Assembly (NCBI GenBank): GCA_016205025.1
Contig: JACQJO010000064.1
Span: 1-64,000 of the forward strand
Source: Elusimicrobiota bacterium
Lineage (GTDB): Bacteria > Elusimicrobiota > Elusimicrobia > JACQPE01
DNA length: 64,000 bases
Reading direction: 5' to 3'
Both the position numbers and the translations under genes were made by a program. The notes beneath the pieces are model-generated. The model saw only the letters and a program-made list of their open reading frames with translations. It had not been told where the DNA came from and searched no databases. Positions 55,969-63,400 of the stretch are shown here, piece after piece (within the stretch, counting starts at the first letter, position 1; the number at the start of each line of letters is the position of its first letter).

Positions 55969-56556
55969 TTAGCCGGCCGCGGCGAAGTATTCTTTGGATT
56001 CCTGCGGCGTGGGCTTCATTGTTTTCTGGCCGCGGGTCCAGTTGGCGGGGCAGACTTCGCCGGTTTTTTCAACGTGTTGAAAGGCTTCGATCACGCGCAG
56101 GATTTCCTGCGTGTTGCGTCCAACGCCAAGATCATGAACCACCTGATAAACCACTTTACCTTCCGGATTAATTAAGAAAACGGCGCGCAAAGCGACCCCC
56201 GCTTCGGTCAAGACGCCGTAGTCCGAAGCGATTTTTTTGGTCAGATCCGAGAGAATGGGATAGCGAATGCGGCCCAGGCCGCCCTGATTTCTGGGGATTT
56301 GGGTCCAGGCCAGATGGGAGTATTTGCTGTCAACAGAGCAGCCCAAAACCTCGGCTCCCAGCGTCCGGAATTGATCCAGAGAATCATCGAAAGCGGTTAT
56401 TTCCGTCGGGCAGACAAAGGTGAAGTCCAACGGATAAAAGAATAGAACGACCCACTTGCCTTTGTAGTCGGAAAGTTTAATTTCTTGAAAGTTTCCGTCA
56501 ACAACGGCTTGCGCGGCAAATTCCGGCGCGTTTTTCTGTACGAGTGTTTCCGGCAT
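55969..56556 (-). CDS. 2-Cys peroxiredoxin (AhpC/Prx1 type)
   Basis: 195 residues. The peroxidatic Cys49 is in FVCPTEI, with the conserved YPLDFTF before it. The resolving Cys169 is in GEVCPANW, and [13 protein letters not shown] is a family segment. The enzyme reduces hydrogen peroxide and organic hydroperoxides in the cytoplasm, usually with thioredoxin or AhpF/AhpD as donor. No signal peptide. The start is supported by AAGGAG seven bases upstream. A TATAAT on the minus strand at 56591-56586 gives a likely -10, but the -35 is poor. A strong terminator follows, so it is probably monocistronic. Confidence 0.97.
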   Translation of the reverse strand: MPETLVQKNAPEFAAQAVVDGNFQEIKLSDYKGKWVVLFFYPLDFTFVCPTEITAFDDSLDQFRTLGAEVLGCSVDSKYSHLAWTQIPRNQGGLGRIRYPILSDLTKKIASDYGVLTEAGVALRAVFLINPEGKVVYQVVHDLGVGRNTQEILRVIEAFQHVEKTGEVCPANWTRGQKTMKPTPQESKEYFAAAG

Positions 56557-56585
56557 AGATTTACTCCTTTTATTTAGAAAAAGAG

Positions 56586-56591
56586 ATTATA
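56586..56591 (-). promoter_or_regulatory. Possible -10 box of the peroxiredoxin gene
   Basis: TATAAT on the minus strand, 30 bp before the start codon and 12 bp past the end of the upstream gene. No clear -35 hexamer at 16-18 bp. Confidence 0.45.
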
Positions 56592-56602
56592 CCAAGTTGG
56601 CT

Positions 56603-57136
56603 TTATCGCAGAGGTAAGCGAAACCTAGCCAAGCGTTGGCCGATTTGAATAACCAATGAAAGAGTGGCTTTTTTGGAGCTGCCAATGAGTTCTCTGAAGC
56701 TGACTTCTCTGTTGTAATTACTGGCAGAAAGGCTAAACCCCAGGGAAGGTACTGTCGTTGGGCCTCTGCCGCGCAGGACATAAGCATGTCCTTTACCAAG
56801 GCTAAAACCCTCGGGTTCAGTGAAGGTTGGGATGCCAAAGTGATGCGTCCAGTGGAGGCGGCGTTGACCATTAACATGAAGATCTAATGCTTTTGCTCTA
56901 AATGATTGCGCAGGTACACCTGCATTGCGCACGCCAATATCAAAACTCGCTACCGCGAAAGTTTTCCATAATTTTATTTTTCTGTTGGCTCGAATCTGGA
57001 GGGATGGTTTCCTTCCAGAACCTTCAAATGCCCCGCTAACCCACTGACCCACTTTAACATGTCTCTGCGTTTTTGCAGCGAAGGAATTAGCGCTTACTGC
57101 GCATATCGCCAAAAGACCAAGGATAATTTTTTTCAT
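56603..57136 (-). CDS. Small secreted protein of unknown function
   Basis: 177 residues with a clear signal peptide: MKKIILGLLAICAVSANSFA, cleaved before AKTQRHVKVG. The mature part is rich in beta strands and basic residues (RKPSLQIRANRKIKLW, HVNGQRRLHWTHHFGIP), with no motif I recognise. The start at 57136 is supported by AAGGAG about seven bases upstream. A longer in-frame start at 57265 would place the signal peptide internally and run into intergenic repeats, so I rejected it. Divergent from the second giant gene. Ends 46 bp before the peroxiredoxin start on the same strand. Confidence 0.85.
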   Translation of the reverse strand: MKKIILGLLAICAVSANSFAAKTQRHVKVGQWVSGAFEGSGRKPSLQIRANRKIKLWKTFAVASFDIGVRNAGVPAQSFRAKALDLHVNGQRRLHWTHHFGIPTFTEPEGFSLGKGHAYVLRGRGPTTVPSLGFSLSASNYNREVSFRELIGSSKKATLSLVIQIGQRLARFRLPLR

Positions 57137-57441
57137 TTTATTCTCCTTTTTGAAATTAATAATTAAGTCTACGGTAAAGGTACCCTTCCGTTGTTTCGGA
57201 AAACAGGGTCCTTCGGGGAAATTTTTTTTAGGTCCTAAGACTTTACATCCTAAGACTTTAGACATCCTAAGACTTTAGACCTAATTTTGTCTTCCCCTTA
57301 GGACCCTAGTCAAAATTTTGTATCGGAGCAAGAATTTGTTGGTTCGATTAATTTTTCGAGGGAAAACGGGATGGGCGTTGGACCCAAAGCGATGTGGGTC
57401 TTGAAGGTGGGTCCGGCGCTGAATGGGAGGGGAAGGTACGC
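57137..57441. promoter_or_regulatory. Divergent intergenic region with 17-bp direct repeats and a hairpin leader
   Basis: Two exact and one partial copy of CATCCTAAGACTTTAGA lie in tandem at 57231-57279. On the minus strand, upstream of the secreted-protein gene, GGTACCCT (57179-57186) can pair with AGGGTCC (57205-57211) around TTCCG/CGGAA, forming a leader hairpin. GACCC/GGGTC at about 57380-57400 could form a hairpin before the second giant gene, whose start is preceded by GGAGGGGAAGG. The repeats could be operators or part of a leader RNA. Confidence 0.4.
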
Positions 57442-60400
57442 ATGGGAATGAAAAAATTAAGAGAGTTCGTCGCTCTTTTTGTTGTTGTTGCTTTATTGGT
57501 CACGGCTCCGGGCGGTGGTTTTTATCAAGCCCTCGCCTTAACGGTTAACGCGCAGGAATTTCCTATTCTGTCATTGCGAGCCTCGGGCGAAGCAATCTCA
57601 AAAAAGGGATCCCCCTTATACGAGATTGCCGCGTGGCGCCTCGGCGCCACTCGCAATGACAGACTGGGGATAGCCCCAAAGCCAACGATCCCCTTTTCCC
57701 GCGTTCTTGTTCTATCTGTTCATGAACTGCTGAACCAGAAAGCTCTGCCCGAGGAGGCCAAGGCGGCCCTGCTTGGATTTTTTAAGGAAGTTGATAAAGA
57801 TTTTCATCCTAATTTTGAAGACCTGAAAATTGAGCGGATCGAATTCTCCCAGAGGCCGGATTTTAAAGGCCGCGCGATCAGCGTTACTTTGAAGACCAAT
57901 ACAGCCGAACGTCATTGGTTTTTAATTTGGGAGAAAGTTAATGAGGCTAGGGATCCCAAAAGCCAAACAAAACCGCATATTTATAACGGCTCCATTTTTT
58001 TGAATGTGTATTCGGCCGGCGTCAACCGCGGCCAGCAGGAGCTTGAGTGGCTGGGCGGCTACTGGACGCGGGGTATCCGGTATGTGCGCAAGGAAAGCGC
58101 GGCCAACAGCGGAAATTTTGTTACCGGGTACAAAACCAGCCGTCAGAGCAAAGCGGTATTCGAGGCGTTTGATTTTAAGGCTAATGGATGGGTTCCCCTT
58201 GGCGTCGCGGACATGCTGTTGGCCGAGCAAGGCCGACAGCAGATAGGGTTGCTGGGCGGTATCGGAGCCTTATTTAAAACCGTGTTGTTTCAGCTCCCGG
58301 CCGCGGCGCTGGCTCCGGTTGCCGGAGCTGTGGGCGCTGTGGGAACGCTGGCGCCCGGCGGCGCGACGCCGGTTGGGTTCATTGCGGAATCTTTTGAGCG
58401 TTTTAAAACCAATCTTTTTGACAATGAATTGGTTGGGAGGGTGGGGCAGTCTTATTTTCCCAAAGGCCATCAAAAGTTGCGTCAAAGCCTGGGCATTGAT
58501 CCTTCCAGAAACATTTTGAACGTCGAGCAGGAAATGACCCAGATGGGCCATCCTGTTGCCGGAGCGGCTCTGGCCGGGGCGGTGGAAGTGTTGCCGCAAC
58601 TGCCTTTGATTTTAGCGGGTGGCTTGGGTCTGCGCTGGGTCGCGGCGCAGGGATTAACAGGCCAGAGGCTTGCTTTCGCCGCGGGCGTGGCTTTTGGCGT
58701 GGACATGTCTGTCGCTCAATACCAGGCGACCAAAGCTCTATACGCTTACCAGGATGGGTTAACAACAAGGGAGGGATTAAACGCTGTCCGGGCGTTCACA
58801 ACGCAAACCATGTTGAACGCCCCTTTTGCTTGGACGCTGGCGCGTTCACGCTGGTTCGCGCGCGGCGGCGCCGCCGTGAGCGCGGCCGATCCCAATGAAC
58901 CTTTCATTAAGAGGTACCTGCGCGAGGAGTTTAGTTCCACTTTGTTTAAAAAGGCTCACACGAGAACCCCTGAAGTTTTCCGTCATTCCCGCGAAAGCGG
59001 GAATCCAGGTCTGGACCCCCGCTTGCGCGGGGGTGACGAAAATCTGCCCAGCCTTTTTAAGCCTTTGGAAGACACAGCGGCGCGAATGGTTCAGGAGGTT
59101 GGCCGCGGTAAGGGAGTTTCAGCGGAAACGATCCAGAGTTACAAAAACCAGTTGACCGATCTTTTGGCCAGCGGCCGGGTTCAAGACAGAAGCGGCCGCG
59201 TGATTAGAAGCTTGAAATCCGAACAGGCTCAATTTATTGATGAGTTTTTAACCGCTCTTGGACAAGCCAAAGACATCGGCGAGATTAAAAAGGTTTATCA
59301 CAAGCTGGGAACCGGAGGCGGAAAAACATTCGCGGTGGCCGGAGCTCTTTATCCTGTTTTAGAAGCGATGGGCCAATCCTTGGGGATCAAAAGAGTCGTG
59401 TTTTCTTCAAAAACGCCGGAGCTCTTAGAGCAGGCTAAGGCGGATATCGGGGCTTACCGGCAGGGGAGTCTTCCGGAGAATTTGGAATTTTTGACTCACG
59501 AACAGCTTAAAGCCCGGCGAAATCATTTGAGATCGGGGACACTGCGCCAAGGGCGCGAGGTTCTTCTTTTAGACGAGGCGGATGCGCCTTTCATCGAACC
59601 GGCGCTTTCTCAAGGAAAACCGGCGGGCAAAGTTGTCCGGACTTATCTTAACCCCGAGACAGGGGCATCGGTGGAAAATCCTGTTTATCTAGTTCTGCGT
59701 CAAATGAAGCAAAGAGTGGAGATTATTTCATCCCACCGTGCCAAGAATCTTGATACCGGCAAAATTTTAAATTTTGAAGCCAGGAGATTCGAACGCCGGT
59801 TCGCCGCCTTGGCCAAAGACAGAAGTTTGCCGCGCGAAGTCCGCCGCGCGTCCGCCGCGTTCGCCCGACAGGCCCAAAATGAGATGAAGAACATGGCGGA
59901 GGCCTTTCTTTCCTTGGACGCGCTGGAAGGCAAATACCGGATTGATGCCAAAGTTGGGGCCATTGTGCCTAAAACCGAATCCGGTCAGTGGTCCGAGACT
60001 TTAGACACTCCTTCGCGCCGTTATCTTGAACTGCGTCACAATCTTGACGCGACTCTTCCTTATAAACATGAGCGGATTTCCACGATTCGCGACGTGATCG
60101 AGGATGCCGACATGGTGTTCGCGTTCTCCGGAACCCGTCCGCAGGCGCTTGAAGGGACCTTGAAGCGGTTGGGCTTTAGAGAGCTCGGCCGCGCGACGCA
60201 AATTGACGCCGGTGGGACTCCCTTGGAAATGGCGGCGACGCGGGCTCAAAAGTATTCCCGTTTGCTTGGGGAGATTCAGGGGAAGACGCGGTCCGAGGGC
60301 GCCTTGGCCATCGCGGCCTTAAAGGACACGAGGGAAACCCGGCTGGTGGCGAGGCTTCTTGAAAGAAATGGATTTAAGCCGCATGAGATCGCGAAATGGA

Positions 60401-63400
60401 CGTCGGGTAAATATGAAACTCAAAGCATTGCCCAGTCGCGCAAGACTTTTAATATCGAGGCCTTGGAGCAAGGTAAAGCCAAAGTGCTTCTTTTGGAAGC
60501 GCCCGTGGCAGGAAGAGGCATTGATCTGCCCGGGCAGGCTCATTACCGTAAAGTTTCGATGACGATTGTTGATCCGCAGGAGCTTCCCGAAGTCTTCGGG
60601 GTGCAGGTGATGGGACGCATTCTGGGCAACAGATTTTCCAATGCGGATACCAAGGAGTTCTTGTTTTTAACGGATCAGGAAACCGCCAATAAAAATCCGT
60701 TCCTTGCCGAACGCGCCAAGGCCAAGGGTTTAAGCGAAGTGACTTTGGATGTTTTAAAGGAAAACTTGATCGAAGCTCAAAGAACGGCGGAACAAAAGGC
60801 GGTTGACAGTTCCGGCATCAGGGCCGCTGAAATCAAAGAGGATGTCCGTTCGGCCCAAAAACAGGCTTTCCGTGACGCGCTCGCCAATCTGGCCGGACGG
60901 TTGACGGCAAGTTCCTTGATCCCGATCGGCGCGGCCGCGGCTTTGTTGGTTGTGGCCTCTCCTATTGCCGGGATCACCATGCCTTTATTTGGATTGCCGG
61001 GGGCGGCTTCGGCTTTTGGCCAGATTTTATCCGTGGCTTTGCCGTTGGCGGGAATGGCGGTGACCAGGAAGGTCTTTAACGACGATCATGAAGAGAATCC
61101 ATCAGCGCATGAAGTTGACGAGGATGCCGAAGGTTTGCTGCGACAGATCGCCGAGCGCAAAGGATTGATTGAAGAAGAAGACGGCGGCGACGGAATTTTA
61201 AGAGGCCGGCCGCTGGCGGGCTACGTTTATCTGCGTCTTAAGGGCGGGATGTGCCAGTTGGTTAAAAGGGATGTTTTTGCGGCTATTTTAGAGGAGAACC
61301 GCCAACAGATGCTGCCCGGTCTGGAAAGTATTTTTGGGCCTATCGTGGAGCAGATGAGGCGTTCCGAACAGACCATGGCCAATCTATTGGATTACCTGGT
61401 TAAGTCCCCGCACGTGCCGCCAACCTCCAAGTTGGCCTGGAAGACGCTGGAAGCCATGGGCGTTCAAATGCGTTATGGCGTCATGCCGCCCGGCGCTTTA
61501 GCTTATTTTAATCCCGAAGACATGCGCGTGGTGGTTTCGCATGAGTTAGAGCAAGCATCGCTTGAAAATCAGGTCCATATCATCGCGCATGAACTTCAGC
61601 ACGCTTACGATGACCTAAAAAATCGTCCCTATTCTTTGGAGTTTGAAGGCCGGGCTTTTAAAGCCGAAGCGGAGTACCTCAATAATTTTAAACTTAAGGA
61701 CCTGCCGGGCACCCGTCCCGCTGACCGCTACTTAAGGGAATTCGCCCGCCGCATTTTGGCGCTTTATAAAAAGTATGGACAGAACCCGGCGCTTTTCGTG
61801 GATGAAATAACCAAGCCTTATGTGCAAAGGTCCGGTCCTTACATGCTGGGTTTAAGAAAGGCCAAGATGTATTTGGATGATTTTGACACCATGCTCGAGA
61901 AATTGGACGTGGAAGTAGAGGAAACTCAAAAGAAGCTTCACATCCAAGAAAGCGCCTTAAGCACCGCGCGCCAAGAAATTCGGGAAGAGCTTGTTAAAAA
62001 CATCAAGGAACTCAACGAGCGTTTGGTTTTTATCCGGCGCCAGATCGCCATTGTCCGGCGGGAGCGCCGGGCGGTTGGCCGCGAGGTTGACCCCAAGAGA
62101 GCTTATAAGTTGTGGGTTGGTCCCGTTTCAGCCTTGGATATCGCGCAAAAGGTCAACAGGGTTCGTTTGGAGCCGGAGATGGCGACTTTGACGGAGGACT
62201 TTTTAGACCGGCGCGCCGAGGAAGCTGCGACCCGGAGGGGGGGTTACGCTTACCGATTACTGACCTTGCTCATTTCCACGATGGCGCCGTTGAGCTTGCC
62301 GGGTTTGGCCGCTTTGGCCGGCGTGCCGGATCTGTCCAACGAGAGGCGCGCCGATATTAAAAATCAAATTTCCCGCATGCTTCATGATCCCAAGAGATGG
62401 CAGTACGTTATCAGGCTTCCGGATATTAAGGGAGCGCTGGAGAAGGCGCCCGAGTTTCGTTCTATTCTTTGGGAAGTGGCCGAGGATGCCGAACGTGAAC
62501 GCCCGCCCTTGACTTACAAGATTCAGAAAATGACGCGCGCGGGAGCCCAGGAAGTTGAAGTTATGCCTTCCCAGAGTTTACACATTGATCTTATTGGTTA
62601 CTGGAAGGAGCATGAGGAGATCAAGAATTATTTAGAAGGAATCTTAAGCAAATTGGAGAAGGATCAGGTTGAGGAGAGCGAGGCGGGATATGTCAGCCAA
62701 ATTCTTTCTCGCGCGGCGGACCATCCGCGCGCCGCTCGTTATATTTTGAAAACAAACACCCCATCGGCCTTGGAGCAATTTAAAGAATTGGAAAGCAAGC
62801 TTGCGCCTGCAGAGCCAAATCCCCCATCCCAAGAGGCGGAAAAAGGTCCTGTGGTTCTCTTTATGGAAATTTTAAGCAAGATCGTTCCGGCGGCGTCCGC
62901 AGTCAATGTAGACGAAATCGCGCGAGAGGATAAGGATTCTCTTGTTGATCTCTATATTAATGTTTTAAAAAGTCCGGCTTTTAATCTGATGGCCACGCAC
63001 GAGTCCAACATCATTCCTGATTTCGCGCCCAAGTTGCGCGCTTTGGCCAAGATTGAAAAAGTGAGAGAAACGTTAAACGGTCTTTATGGCGAGGCCCAGG
63101 ATCCCAATGTTCGCGGCTCAATTCTTTCTTTGATTGAAGTTTCGCAAGCTCGCGCCATGGATATCCGCTTAATGGATCGGCTGGGCGAGGAATTGGCCGC
63201 AGAAACATCACCAGCTTACGCGCCTGAAATCTTGAGGATTTTAAGCGGCTCCGCCGCCCGGCAGAATTACTTTGAGGCGGTTAAGGGTTACCTGGAGCGA
63301 TTGGAAGCCGCCAAGGCGCCGAACCTGGCGCCCTTAACTTTGGCCGGTTTTTCCGGATATTTGGATAAGGCCGAAATCGTTGATCTTTTTGTGAAACGCG

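Noticed and set aside
57137-57265. Extending the secreted protein upstream to 57265
   Set aside because: This would put a clear signal peptide 43 residues into the protein and ignore AAGGAG before ATG 57136. The extra codons come from the intergenic repeat region.
57380-57440. A cyclic-di-GMP (GEMM) riboswitch before the second giant gene
   Set aside because: GGACCCAAAGCGATGTGGGTC only faintly recalls the GEMM core. The second stem and tetraloop/receptor elements are not there.
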